Positions 44,717-53,676 of a DNA stretch of 64,000 bases are shown here, in pieces. The first letter of the stretch is position 1, and the number at the start of each line of letters is the position of its first letter. The notes under the pieces were generated by a model. That model did not search any database and was not told the DNA's origin. It saw only the letters and a list, made by a program, of their open reading frames with translations. The position numbers and the translations under genes were made by a program. The DNA lies in assembly GCF_015712165.1 (NCBI RefSeq), contig NZ_JADPZX010000001.1, positions 6,584,001 to 6,648,000 on the forward strand, in the 5' to 3' direction. The DNA comes from Streptomyces spinoverrucosus. Its GTDB lineage: Bacteria; Actinomycetota; Actinomycetes; Streptomycetales; Streptomycetaceae.

Positions 44717-45980
44717 GGCCGTGGCGGGCCCCCTTCAGGGGCTCGCCCTCCCGCCCGTCGGTGCGTCGCTCGGCGTCGGCGTCCCGATCGGCGAAGGGTT
44801 CCTGCCGCCGGGGCACCGACGTGCGCCACAGCTCGCGGGCCGCGACGAGGGTGGCCAGCACCAGCAGGCCGTTGCGGACGAAGAGCAGGGTGACGCCGAG
44901 CGCGTCGCCGGCGACGACGTGCGAGAACCACAGGGGGAACTCCAGCATCGTCACCAGCGACGCCGCCAGGACCAGAGCGGCCGGTACGCGCATGCCGGTG
45001 CGGCGGAAGCACAGGCAGACCGCCGCGAGCCCGACCAGCCACACCAGGTACTGCGGGCTGATCACCCGGCTCGTGGTCGTGAACAGCAGCACCGCCACGA
45101 AGGCGGCGTCCGCGAGCGTGTGCGCCAGGAACCTCGACGCCCTCAGCCGCCACAGCAGCAGCCAGCCGAAGGCGATCCCGGACAGCGCCAGGGCGGCGCC
45201 GCTCACCACGTCGACGTACGGGCCGAGGAACTCCACCGAGCCGTAGTTGAGCAGTACCTGCCCGTCCCAGCCGAAGTGCCGGGCCACATGGAAGACCAGC
45301 GCGCCCAGCGACTCCACCTCGGTGCCCCGGTCCCGCTGGAAGGACAGGAACGCGAAGGCACCCGGCATGGCCAGCGCGAACAGCGCCGCCAGCGCCCCCG
45401 CCGTCACCACCGCCGCGGCCCACGCCCGGCGCCGCACGGCACCGATCAGCAGCAGCGCCGGCCACACCTTCAGCATCGCCCCGAGGCCCGCCAGCGCCCC
45501 CATCAGCCGGGGCCGGCGGGTGCCCGCGAGGAGCGCGGCCACCGCGACGGCCGTGACCATCACGTCGTAGCGCGCGTACACCGTCGGCCCGAGCAGCGGA
45601 ACGCCCACCGCCCACACCCAGGCGCCGCGCACCGTGCGGCCCGGGCGCAGGCCCGCGTTCAGCAGCAGGGCGAGGACCGCCAGGTCGGCGAGGAAGACCA
45701 GGACGAAGAAGGCCTGCGCGTAGTCGAGGAAGAACAGCAGCGCCGGGGAGAGGATCGCGAGGGCGGCCGCGGGCGGGTACTGCCAGGTGACGTCGTCCAG
45801 AGGGAACGTTCCGGTGCGCAGCACCTCGTACCAGCCCTGGTAGATCACGGAGACGTCGCTGGTGACGTCCGGGCCGGGGAAGACGTACACCTTGAAGACG
45901 AACACGAGCAGCAGCAGCCGGGTCAGGCCCCAGAGCGCGAGCAGTCCGGTCAGGGATCGCGTTCCGTCCGTCCTGTCCAC
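44694..45980 (-). CDS. GT87-type membrane glycosyltransferase (mannosyltransferase-like)
   Basis: The 428-residue protein has about 10 membrane helices and the polyprenyl-phosphate sugar transferase pattern of the DUF2029/GT87 group: PGPDVTSDVSVIYQGWYEVLRTG with an early Asp, WQYPPAAALAILSPALLFF, and TTTSRVISPQYLVWLVGL. It may extend phosphatidylinositol mannosides or other glycolipids on the outer face of the membrane. It starts GTG at 45980, divergent from the PimB-like gene, which fits a shared pathway. Confidence 0.85.
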   Translation of the reverse strand: MDRTDGTRSLTGLLALWGLTRLLLLVFVFKVYVFPGPDVTSDVSVIYQGWYEVLRTGTFPLDDVTWQYPPAAALAILSPALLFFLDYAQAFFVLVFLADLAVLALLLNAGLRPGRTVRGAWVWAVGVPLLGPTVYARYDVMVTAVAVAALLAGTRRPRLMGALAGLGAMLKVWPALLLIGAVRRRAWAAAVVTAGALAALFALAMPGAFAFLSFQRDRGTEVESLGALVFHVARHFGWDGQVLLNYGSVEFLGPYVDVVSGAALALSGIAFGWLLLWRLRASRFLAHTLADAAFVAVLLFTTTSRVISPQYLVWLVGLAAVCLCFRRTGMRVPAALVLAASLVTMLEFPLWFSHVVAGDALGVTLLFVRNGLLVLATLVAARELWRTSVPRRQEPFADRDADAERRTDGREGEPLKGARHGLTSPGAG

Positions 45981-46045
45981 CTGCGCCCCTGTTCGTCACG
46001 CGGCCGTGCCGAGCGACGAGTCTACGTTGGGTAGGGTCGGCGCTG

Positions 46046-47188
46046 ATGCGCAAGACCCTCGTCGTCACGAACGACTTCCCGCCCCGACCCGGCGGCATCC
46101 AGGCGTTTCTGCACAACATGGCGCTCCGGCTGGATCCCGACCGGCTCGTCGTCTACGCCTCGACCTGGAAGCGGAGCCGCGAGGGCGTCGAGGCCACCGC
46201 CGCCTTCGACGCCGAGCAGCCCTTCACCGTCGTACGCGACCGGACGACCATGCTGCTGCCGACGCCCGCCGCCACCCGGCAGGCCGTCGCGCTGCTGCGC
46301 GCGCACGGGTGCACGTCGGTGTGGTTCGGGGCGGCGGCGCCGCTCGGGCTGATGGCGCCCGCCCTGCGCAGGGCGGGCGCCGAGCGGCTGGTGGCCACCA
46401 CCCACGGTCACGAGGCGGGTTGGGCCCAACTGCCCGCCGCCCGGCAGCTGTTGCGCCGGATCGGCGACTCCACCGACACCCTCACCTACCTCGGCGAGTA
46501 CACCCGCTCCCGGATCGCGGGGGCGCTGACGCCGGACGCGGCCGCCCGGATGGTCCAACTGCCGCCCGGCGTGGACGAGAAGACCTTCCACCCCGGCTCC
46601 GGCGGCGACCGCGTCCGGGCCCGGCTCGGGCTCACCGACCGGCCCGTCGTGGTGTGCGTCTCCCGGCTCGTGCCGCGCAAGGGGCAGGACACGCTGATCC
46701 TCGCGATGCCGCGCATCCTGGCCAAGGAGCCGGACGCCGTGCTGCTGATCGTCGGGGGCGGGCCGTACGAGGGGGAGCTGCGCAAGCTGGCGCGGGAGAC
46801 CCGGGTCGAGCGGTCCGTGGTCTTCACCGGCGCCGTGCCCTGGTCGGAGCTGCCCGCCCACTACGGCGCCGGTGACGTCTTCGCCATGCCGTGCCGCACC
46901 CGGCGCGGCGGGCTCGACGTCGAGGGGCTCGGCATCGTCTACCTGGAGGCGTCCGCGACCGGACTGCCGGTCGTCGCCGGGGACTCCGGGGGCGCGCCCG
47001 ATGCCGTGCTCGACGGGGAGACCGGGTGGGTCGTGCGCGGCGGGTCCGTGGAGGACGCCGCCGACCGGATCGTCACCCTCCTCGGGGATGCCGAGCTGCG
47101 CCGCCGGATGGGGGAGCGCGGGCGCGCCTGGGTCGAGGAGAAGTGGCGCTGGGATCTGCTGGCGGAGCGGCTCGAGGAGCTGCTGTAG
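46046..47188 (+). CDS. GT4-family glycosyltransferase (PimB-like mannosyltransferase)
   Basis: The 380-residue GT-B enzyme has the N-terminal TNDFPPRPGGIQAFLHNMA glycine loop, VSRLVPRKGQDTLI, and the EX7E-type motif EGLGIVYLEASATGLPVVAGDSGG. This matches GDP-mannose dependent phosphatidylinositol-mannoside mannosyltransferases of actinobacteria. TAGGGT (46032-46037) ends 8 bases before the ATG, and no Shine-Dalgarno sequence is visible, so the mRNA is probably leaderless. Confidence 0.9.
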   Translation: MRKTLVVTNDFPPRPGGIQAFLHNMALRLDPDRLVVYASTWKRSREGVEATAAFDAEQPFTVVRDRTTMLLPTPAATRQAVALLRAHGCTSVWFGAAAPLGLMAPALRRAGAERLVATTHGHEAGWAQLPAARQLLRRIGDSTDTLTYLGEYTRSRIAGALTPDAAARMVQLPPGVDEKTFHPGSGGDRVRARLGLTDRPVVVCVSRLVPRKGQDTLILAMPRILAKEPDAVLLIVGGGPYEGELRKLARETRVERSVVFTGAVPWSELPAHYGAGDVFAMPCRTRRGGLDVEGLGIVYLEASATGLPVVAGDSGGAPDAVLDGETGWVVRGGSVEDAADRIVTLLGDAELRRRMGERGRAWVEEKWRWDLLAERLEELL

Positions 47189-47196
47189 ACGCATCG

Positions 47197-47229
47197 CGGC
47201 GCGGGTCCTGTTGCTCCGGACCCGCGCCG
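47197..47229. terminator. Bidirectional terminator between the PimB-like gene and the acyl-CoA synthetase gene
   Basis: CGGCGCGGGTCC (47197-47208) pairs perfectly with GGACCCGCGCCG (47218-47229) around a 9-base loop, between two convergent genes. Confidence 0.85.
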
Positions 47230-47251
47230 TGACGGTACGTCAGACAGCTTG

Positions 47252-49048
47252 CTACTTCTGGTAGATCGCCTCGATCTCGGACGCGAAGTCCTTCGCCACC
47301 ACGTTCCGCTTCAGCTTCAGCGAGGGCGTGAGGTGACCGGAGTCCTCGGTGAACTGCGAGTCCAGGATGCGGAACTTGCGTACCGACTCCGCCTTGGACA
47401 CCGCCGCGTTGCCGTCGTCGACGGCGGACTGGATCGCCGCCAGCAGGTCGGGGTCCTCGCGCAGGGACGCGGCCGTGGAGCCGGCCGGTTTGCCGTGCTC
47501 GGCGACCCACCGGCCGAGGAACTCCTCGTCGATGGTGATCAGCGCGCCCACGAACGGCCGCGCGTCACCGACCACCATGCACTCCGCGACCAGCGCGTGC
47601 GCCCGGATACGGTCCTCGATCACGGCCGGCGCCACGTTCTTGCCGCCCGCGGTGACGAGGATCTCCTTCTTGCGGCCGGTGATCCGCAGGTACCCGTCCT
47701 CGTCGAGGGTGCCGATGTCGCCGGTGTGGAACCAGCCGTCGGCGAGGGCCTCCTCGGTGGCGCCCGGGTTGTTCCAGTACTCCTTGAACAGGTGCTCGCC
47801 GTGCAGCAGCACCTCACCGTCGTCCGCGATCCGCACCACCGAACCCGGCAGCGGCTGGCCGACCGTGCCGATCTTCTGCCGGTCCCAGGGGTTGAAGGCG
47901 GTGGCGGCACAGGACTCGGTCAGGCCGTAGCCCTCCAGGACCGTGAAGCCGATGCCGCGGAAGAAGTGGCCGAGCCGCTCGCCGAGCGGGGCGCCGCCGG
48001 AGATGGCGTACTCGCCGCGGCCGCCGAGGACCGCGCGCAGCTTGCTGTAGACGAGCTTGTCGAAGACCTTGTGCTTGATCTTCAGACCCATGGACGGGCC
48101 CGACGGGGTGTCCGTCGCCTTGCTGTACGCGATCGCCGTGTCCGCGGCCTTGTCGAAGATCTTGCCCTTGCCGTCCGCCTGGGCCTTGGCGCGGGCCGAG
48201 TTGTAGACCTTCTCGAAGACACGCGGCACACCGAGGATCAACGTCGGCCGGAACGCGGCCAGTTCGTCGGTGAGGTTCTTGATGTCCGGGACACAGCCCA
48301 GCTTGATCGGCGCCATCATCGGCGCGACCTGCACCAGCCGGCCGAAGACGTGGGCGAGCGGCAGGAAGAGCAGCACACTGCACTCGCCGGTGCGGAACAG
48401 GGGCCGCAGCCGCTCGACGATGTTGCCGCATTCCGCGAAGAAGCTGCGGTGGGTGAGCACACAGCCCTTGGGGCGGCCGGTGGTTCCGGAGGTGTAGACG
48501 ATCGTCGCGGGGTCGTCGGCCTTCGCCAGCGAGCTGCGCTCCTCGACGGCCGCGTCGCTGACGTCCTTGCCCAGGCGGCCCAGTTCGTCGATGCCGCCGC
48601 CCTCGATCTGGAAGACCTGCTTGAGCTCGGGCAGCCGGTCGCGCACCGACTCCACGGCGGCCGTGTGGTTGTCCAGCTCGACGATGCAGGCGGTCGCGCC
48701 CGAGTCGCTGAGGATCCACTGCACCTGCTCCGGCGAGCTGGTCTCGTAGACCGGTACGGTGACCGCGCCCGCGCTCCAGATCGCGAAGTCGAGCAGCGTC
48801 CACTCGTAGCGGGTACGGGACATCAGGCCGACCCGGTCGCCCGGCCGCACGCCGGAGGCGATCAGGCCCTTGGCGGCGGCCCGGACCTCGTCGAGGAAGG
48901 CGGTGGCCGTCACGTCCTGCCAGGCGCCGCCGACCTTGCGGGCGATCACGGCGACGTCCGGATGCTGCGCGGCGTTTCTGCGGACGATGTCCGTCAGATT
49001 GCCGTCCGAGGGGACCTCGTACAAAGCCGGAAGGCTGAACTCGCGCAA
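47252..49048 (-). CDS. Long-chain fatty acyl-CoA synthetase (FadD/FAA1 type)
   Basis: The 598-residue AMP-forming enzyme has the P-loop-like ATIVYTSGTTGRPKG, the adenylate region EGYGLTESCAATAFN, GWFHTGDIG and the C-terminal catalytic lysine region ITGRKKEILVTAGGKNVAP. It activates fatty acids to acyl-CoA with ATP. TTG at 49048 is used because GAGGAG lies about 12 bases upstream and the protein begins MREFSLPALYEVPSDGNLTD. Confidence 0.94.
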   Translation of the reverse strand: MREFSLPALYEVPSDGNLTDIVRRNAAQHPDVAVIARKVGGAWQDVTATAFLDEVRAAAKGLIASGVRPGDRVGLMSRTRYEWTLLDFAIWSAGAVTVPVYETSSPEQVQWILSDSGATACIVELDNHTAAVESVRDRLPELKQVFQIEGGGIDELGRLGKDVSDAAVEERSSLAKADDPATIVYTSGTTGRPKGCVLTHRSFFAECGNIVERLRPLFRTGECSVLLFLPLAHVFGRLVQVAPMMAPIKLGCVPDIKNLTDELAAFRPTLILGVPRVFEKVYNSARAKAQADGKGKIFDKAADTAIAYSKATDTPSGPSMGLKIKHKVFDKLVYSKLRAVLGGRGEYAISGGAPLGERLGHFFRGIGFTVLEGYGLTESCAATAFNPWDRQKIGTVGQPLPGSVVRIADDGEVLLHGEHLFKEYWNNPGATEEALADGWFHTGDIGTLDEDGYLRITGRKKEILVTAGGKNVAPAVIEDRIRAHALVAECMVVGDARPFVGALITIDEEFLGRWVAEHGKPAGSTAASLREDPDLLAAIQSAVDDGNAAVSKAESVRKFRILDSQFTEDSGHLTPSLKLKRNVVAKDFASEIEAIYQK

Positions 49049-49388
49049 GACTGCTGCTCCTCATAGGGCGCCGGCGCCACGACGTTGTGTGATGCGACGG
49101 TCCGGTCCAAGGCTCGGGCAGGGGTGCTCAGGTGACCGGCAGGAGCCAACGGATCCCACTGGTTGAAAACCTGAGTACGACTGGACTGCCCGGACGTTAC
49201 CCGCCGGTATGGCGTCTACGACAGGGGGGTCCGGCGAGATGTTCGCTGCGTCACACAGTTGGTGCTTCGTTGATGTTCCTGTTGGTGCTCCAGCGCGCAC
49301 AGTAGTCGACGGATTTCCCGACTGGCGAGTAATCGCAGGTCCAGCCGCCACTGTTCACGTTAGTCGCACACGCTTACCCTTGATCGCC
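49049..49388. other. Divergent upstream region of the acyl-CoA synthetase and phosphoesterase genes
   Basis: The 340-base interval holds no credible gene. The right end carries TACCCT (49375-49380), 8 bases before the phosphoesterase ATG and a likely leaderless promoter. The middle is less GC-rich than its surroundings (GTTGATGTTCCTGTTGGTG) and probably holds control sites for the acyl-CoA synthetase gene. Confidence 0.45.
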
Positions 49389-50186
49389 ATGGCACCCACA
49401 CCAGCCGGTAACCGCAGGACGCGGATCCATGTGGTCAGCGATGTGCACGGCAACGCGCGTGACCTCGCACGCGCCGGGGACGGCGCGGACGCGCTCGTCT
49501 GCCTGGGGGACCTGGTCCTGTTCCTCGACTACGCCGACCACTCGCGCGGCATCTTCCCCGACCTGTTCGGCGTCGAGAACGCCGACCGCATCGTCGCCCT
49601 GCGCACCGCCCGCCGCTTCGAGGAGGCGCGCGAGCTGGGCGCGCGGCTGTGGGCCGGGATCGGTGAGGACCGGGCCGCGGTGATCGAGCGGGCGGTGCGC
49701 AAGCAGTACGCCGAGCTGTTCGCGGCGTTCCCGACGCCGACGTACGCCACGTACGGCAATGTCGACATGCCGCCACTGTGGCGGGAGTACGCCGGGCCGG
49801 GCACGACGGTGCTGGACGGCGAGCGGGTGGAGATCGGGGGCCGGGTGTTCGGCTTCGTGGGCGGCGGCCTGCGCACCCCCATGCGCACGCCGTACGAGAT
49901 CAGCGACGAGGAGTACGCGGCGAAGATCGAGGCGGTGGGCGAGGTCGACGTGCTGTGCACGCACATCCCGCCGGAGGTACCGGAGCTGGTGTACGACACG
50001 GTGGCGCGGCGCTTCGAGCGGGGCAGCCGGGCACTGCTGGACGCCATCCGCCGCACCCGCCCCCGTTACTCCCTCTTCGGGCATGTCCACCAGCCGCTCG
50101 TCAGCCGGATGCGGATCGGGGCGACCGAGTGTGTGAACGTGGGGCACTTCGCGGGGACGGGCCGGCCCTGGGCGCTTCAGTGGTGA
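49389..50186 (+). CDS. Metallophosphoesterase (calcineurin-like)
   Basis: The 265-residue protein has the metal-binding motifs of the superfamily: VVSDVHGN (D, H), CLGDLVLF (GD), TYGNVDM in place of the GNHE motif, CTHIPPE and FGHVHQP. Substrate unknown. The ATG at 49389 lacks a Shine-Dalgarno sequence and follows a TACCCT element, suggesting a leaderless mRNA. Confidence 0.9.
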   Translation: MAPTPAGNRRTRIHVVSDVHGNARDLARAGDGADALVCLGDLVLFLDYADHSRGIFPDLFGVENADRIVALRTARRFEEARELGARLWAGIGEDRAAVIERAVRKQYAELFAAFPTPTYATYGNVDMPPLWREYAGPGTTVLDGERVEIGGRVFGFVGGGLRTPMRTPYEISDEEYAAKIEAVGEVDVLCTHIPPEVPELVYDTVARRFERGSRALLDAIRRTRPRYSLFGHVHQPLVSRMRIGATECVNVGHFAGTGRPWALQW

Positions 50187-50309
50187 GGCCGGGGGCCGGT
50201 TCGCGCAGGTAGCGGTGACGGCGGGTGGGGCGCCGCGCGGTAGCCTTCACGCTGCACACACGTGCGCACGACGACCTCTTGCCGGACCGCATCTGGAGGA
50301 GCCACGGCG

Positions 50310-50750
50310 ATGGCGGAACACACCAGCTCGAGCATTGAGATCGAGGCGGCCCCGGCCGACGTCATGGCGGTGATCGCCGACTTCGCCCGCTACCCGGACT
50401 GGACCGGTGAGGTGAAGGAGGCGGAGGTCCTCAAGTCCGACGGCGAGGGCCGCGCCGAGCAGGTGCGGCTGGTCATGGACGCCGGCGCGATCAAGGACGA
50501 CCAGACGCTGGCGTACACCTGGACCGGGGAGCACGAGGTCTCCTGGACGCTGGTGAAGTCCCAGATGCTGCGGTCCCTGGACGGCTCGTACCTCCTGAAG
50601 CCGGCGGGCGCGGGCTCGACCGAGGTCACCTACCAGCTGACGGTGGACGTCAAGATCCCGATGCTCGGGATGATCAAGCGCAAGGCCGAGAAGGTGATCA
50701 TCGACCGGGCGCTGGCGGGCCTGAAGAAGCGGGTCGAGTCCGGGCAGTAG
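50310..50750 (+). CDS. SRPBCC (START/polyketide cyclase-like) protein
   Basis: The 146-residue protein has the helix-grip pattern, with SSIEIEAAPADVMAVIADFARYPDWTGEVKEAEVL at the start and a long final helix. It may bind a lipid or hydrophobic ligand. GGAGGA 9 bases upstream fixes the ATG at 50310. It precedes the ArsA-like gene on the same strand. Confidence 0.88.
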   Translation: MAEHTSSSIEIEAAPADVMAVIADFARYPDWTGEVKEAEVLKSDGEGRAEQVRLVMDAGAIKDDQTLAYTWTGEHEVSWTLVKSQMLRSLDGSYLLKPAGAGSTEVTYQLTVDVKIPMLGMIKRKAEKVIIDRALAGLKKRVESGQ

Positions 50751-50815
50751 GTTTCCCACCACGCCGTCAGGCCATAGACGGGCGTGCCGCCGACGCCCCG
50801 GTACGGTTCACCCTC

Positions 50816-51985
50816 ATGCGCACCATCCTGATCACCGGGCCCGGCGGCAGCGGTCGTACCACCGTCGCCGCGGCCACCGCGCTCGCCGCCGCGCGCGAGG
50901 GCATCCGTACGCTCGTCCTCGGCACCGACCGGAACGACAGTCTCGGGGCCGCGCTGGGGACGGCGACCGGACCGGCCCCCGTGGCAGTCGCGCCCGGCCT
51001 CACCGCCTGGCGTCCCGACCCCGCCGCCGGTTTCCGGCAGGACCTCGCCCGGCTGCAGGACCGTGCGTCCACCGTGCTCGACCTGCTCGGCGCCAGTCCG
51101 CTCGACCCCGGGGAGCTGACCCCGCTCCCCGGCGCCGAAGAACTCGCCACACTCCGCGCCCTGCGCGACGCCGCCCTCGCCGAGGCGCACGACCTGCTGG
51201 TCGTCGATCTGCCGCCCGTCCCGCACGCCCTCGCGCTGCTCGCCCTGCCCGAGGAGCTCCGCCGCTATCTGCGCCGCCTGCTGCCGCCCGAGCGGCAGGC
51301 CGCCCGCGCCCTGCGCCCCGTACTCGGCCGGCTGGCCGGAGTGCCCATGCCCGCGGAGTGGCTGTACGAGACCGCCGCCCGCTGGGACCTCGAACTCGCC
51401 GCCCTGGAGGCCGTCCTGGCCGACAAGGGCACGACCGTACGGCTCGTCGCCGAGCCCTCCCCGGCCGGCCTCGACGCCGTCCACACCGCCACCCTCGGCC
51501 TCGCCCTGCGCGGCCTGCGCCCGGACACGCTGATCGCCAACCGGGTGCTCCCGGAGGACGCCGGGGACGGCTGGCTCGCGGGGCCGCTGGCCCAGCAGCG
51601 CAAGGCCGTCGACGAGTGGGATGCCGCGTACGACGTACGCCGCGTCCGCCACCTCGGGCACGACCCGCGCGGCACCGACGACCTCGCCGCCCTGGCCGTG
51701 CCCGTGGTCGAGGCGGCGCCCGCCCCCGTCGAATGGCCCGTCGAGGACCGGCTCGCCGCGGACGGCGTGCTCGTCTGGCGCATCCCGCTGCCCGGCGCCG
51801 TGCGCGAGGACCTCGACCTGGTCCGGCGCGGCGACGAAATCGTCGTCACCGCCGCCGAGTTCCGCCGGGTCGTCCCGCTGCCCTCCGCCCTGCGCCGCTG
51901 CACCGTCGCCGGGGCGGGCCTGCGCGAGGGTGAGCTGCGCATCCGGTTCGAACCGGATGCGCAGCTGTGGCCGCGGACGCCGTGA
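50816..51985 (+). CDS. ArsA/MinD-like ATPase homologue with altered P-loop
   Basis: The 389-residue protein aligns with ArsA-type ATPases: a deviant Walker A as ITGPGGSGRTTVAAATALAAA where the usual lysine is Arg, HDLLVVDLPPV as Walker B, and ANRVLPEDAGDGW. The Arg in place of Lys may weaken ATP hydrolysis. TACGGT (50802-50807) ends 8 bases before the ATG. Neighbouring SRPBCC and DUF5304 genes recur with it in streptomycetes as I recall. Confidence 0.85.
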   Translation: MRTILITGPGGSGRTTVAAATALAAAREGIRTLVLGTDRNDSLGAALGTATGPAPVAVAPGLTAWRPDPAAGFRQDLARLQDRASTVLDLLGASPLDPGELTPLPGAEELATLRALRDAALAEAHDLLVVDLPPVPHALALLALPEELRRYLRRLLPPERQAARALRPVLGRLAGVPMPAEWLYETAARWDLELAALEAVLADKGTTVRLVAEPSPAGLDAVHTATLGLALRGLRPDTLIANRVLPEDAGDGWLAGPLAQQRKAVDEWDAAYDVRRVRHLGHDPRGTDDLAALAVPVVEAAPAPVEWPVEDRLAADGVLVWRIPLPGAVREDLDLVRRGDEIVVTAAEFRRVVPLPSALRRCTVAGAGLREGELRIRFEPDAQLWPRTP

Positions 51986-52042
51986 AACCGCTACCCCCGT
52001 TCGGGTAACGTCGTAGGGACGACACGTAGTCAGGAGCCCGCC

Positions 52043-52561
52043 ATGAGCGAAGAGCGCCCCCTCCCCGACGCCGCTCAGGAACAGCCGGCCGACGAGCCGC
52101 GCCCCACGGGTGACGCCGACGCGTGGGCGACCGCGTGCGCCGAGGACCTGGAGGCGGAGAAGGCCCGCCGCCGGGGCCGGCAGGGGCCGCCGCCCGGCTC
52201 GGCGGCCGATGAGCTGCGCCGACTCGTCGACACCGTCGCGGACAAGCTGTCCGGCCTGCAGTCGCCGCTGTTCGGCGCGGTCGCCGGCCCGGCCGCCCAG
52301 CAGGTGGTGCAGCAGGTGGTGCAGCAGGCCAAGGCCGCCGTGGAACCCGTGATCGAGCGCAACCCGGACGTCTTCGACCACCTCGCCGCCGCCGGCCACG
52401 AACTCCTCGCCGCCTACCGCTCCGCGGTCCAGGCCCAGGAACGCCGCTGGACGTCCGGTACGGACGCCGGCAGCGCCACGGACGAACTGAAGGATCTCGA
52501 CGAGTCCCCCCGCGACCCCGGCGAGGGCACCGGCCCCGGCCAGCGCATCGACTTGGACTGA
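52043..52561 (+). CDS. DUF5304-type acidic protein
   Basis: This 172-residue soluble protein has no signal or membrane segment, a Gln/Ala/Val-rich helical middle (LFGAVAGPAAQQVVQQVVQQ) and acidic ends. It resembles the Streptomyces DUF5304 family. CAGGAG precedes the ATG. It lies between the ArsA-like gene and glkA; no function can be given. Confidence 0.8.
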   Translation: MSEERPLPDAAQEQPADEPRPTGDADAWATACAEDLEAEKARRRGRQGPPPGSAADELRRLVDTVADKLSGLQSPLFGAVAGPAAQQVVQQVVQQAKAAVEPVIERNPDVFDHLAAAGHELLAAYRSAVQAQERRWTSGTDAGSATDELKDLDESPRDPGEGTGPGQRIDLD

Positions 52562-52616
52562 CCCTCTGCTCGGGTACGGTTGGCCGTAGCGGGGCTCGAC
52601 CGAAACTGAGGGATTC

Positions 52617-53570
52617 ATGGGACTCACCATCGGCGTCGACATCGGCGGCACGAAGATCGCGGCCGGCGTGGTCGACGAGGAAGGCAACATCCTCTCGACC
52701 CACAAGGTGCCGACCCCGGGCACGCCCGAGGGCATCGTGGACGCCATCGCCTCTGCCGTGGAGGGCGCACGCGCGGGGCACGAGATCGTCGGCGTGGGCA
52801 TCGGTGCCGCCGGATACGTCAACCGGCAGCGCTCGACGGTCTACTTCGCGCCCAACATCGACTGGCGCAACGAGCCGCTCAAGGAGAAGGTCGAGGCCCG
52901 CACCGGCCTCCCCGTCGTCGTGGAGAACGACGCCAACGCCGCCGCGTGGGGCGAGTACAAGTTCGGCGCGGGCAAGGGCCACCGCAACGTCATCTGCATC
53001 ACGCTCGGCACCGGCCTCGGCGGCGGCATCATCATCGGCAACAAGCTGCGCCGCGGGCACTTCGGCGTGGCCGCCGAGTTCGGCCACATCCGGATGGTGC
53101 CGGACGGGCTGATGTGCGGCTGCGGCTCGCAGGGCTGCTGGGAGCAGTACGCCTCCGGCCGCGCCCTGGTGCGGTACGCCAAGCAGCGCGCCAACGCCAC
53201 CCCGGAGAACGCCGAGCTGCTGCTCGGCCTCGGCGACGGCACCCCCGACGGCATCGAGGGCAAGCACATCTCCATGGCCGCCCGCCAGGGCGACCCCGTC
53301 GCCGTCGACTCCTACCGCGAGCTCGCCCGCTGGGCCGGCGCGGGCCTGGCCGACCTCGCCTCGCTGTTCGACCCGTCCGCGTTCATCGTCGGCGGCGGGC
53401 TGTCCGAGGAGGGCGAGCTGGTCCTGGAGCCGATCCGCAAGTCGTACAAGCGATGGCTCGTGGGCGGCAACTGGCGCCCGGTCGCGGACGTGATCGCCGC
53501 GCAGCTCGGCAACAAGGCGGGGCTGGTCGGCGCGGCGGACCTGGCCCGGGAACCCGACCCGATCATGTGA
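52617..53570 (+). CDS. glkA: ROK-family glucokinase
   Basis: The 317-residue protein has the ATP site VDIGGTKIAAGVV, the catalytic Asp in VENDANAAAWGEY, TLGTGLGGGIIIGNKL and the ROK zinc-binding segment GHIRMVPDGLMCGCGSQGCWEQY. It phosphorylates glucose and in streptomycetes is the glucokinase involved in carbon catabolite control, as established for S. coelicolor GlkA. CTGAGGG precedes the ATG. Confidence 0.96.
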   Translation: MGLTIGVDIGGTKIAAGVVDEEGNILSTHKVPTPGTPEGIVDAIASAVEGARAGHEIVGVGIGAAGYVNRQRSTVYFAPNIDWRNEPLKEKVEARTGLPVVVENDANAAAWGEYKFGAGKGHRNVICITLGTGLGGGIIIGNKLRRGHFGVAAEFGHIRMVPDGLMCGCGSQGCWEQYASGRALVRYAKQRANATPENAELLLGLGDGTPDGIEGKHISMAARQGDPVAVDSYRELARWAGAGLADLASLFDPSAFIVGGGLSEEGELVLEPIRKSYKRWLVGGNWRPVADVIAAQLGNKAGLVGAADLAREPDPIM

Positions 53571-53583
53571 TGGTTTCGCCGTC

Positions 53584-53650
53584 GGGGTTCTGCGCGATTC
53601 GGGCTGCGGGTTCGTCGTGGCTGGTCGCGCAGTTCCCCGCGCCCCTGGGG
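53584..53650. repeat. Streptomyces-type intergenic repeat, copy D
   Basis: GGGCTGCGGGTTCGTCGTGG, CTGGTCGCGCAGTTCC and CCGCGCCCCTGGGG form the best-preserved copy of the repeat found also near 12984, 14457 and 19274. It lies between glkA and the endonuclease-fold gene, both on the plus strand. Confidence 0.6.
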
Positions 53651-53676
53651 TCGGTGCGGTCCCGTATCTTGACCGC

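Noticed and set aside
49061..49351. A 96-codon open frame upstream of the acyl-CoA synthetase gene
   Set aside because: It overlaps the promoter region, lacks a ribosome binding site and family resemblance, and has atypical codon positions.
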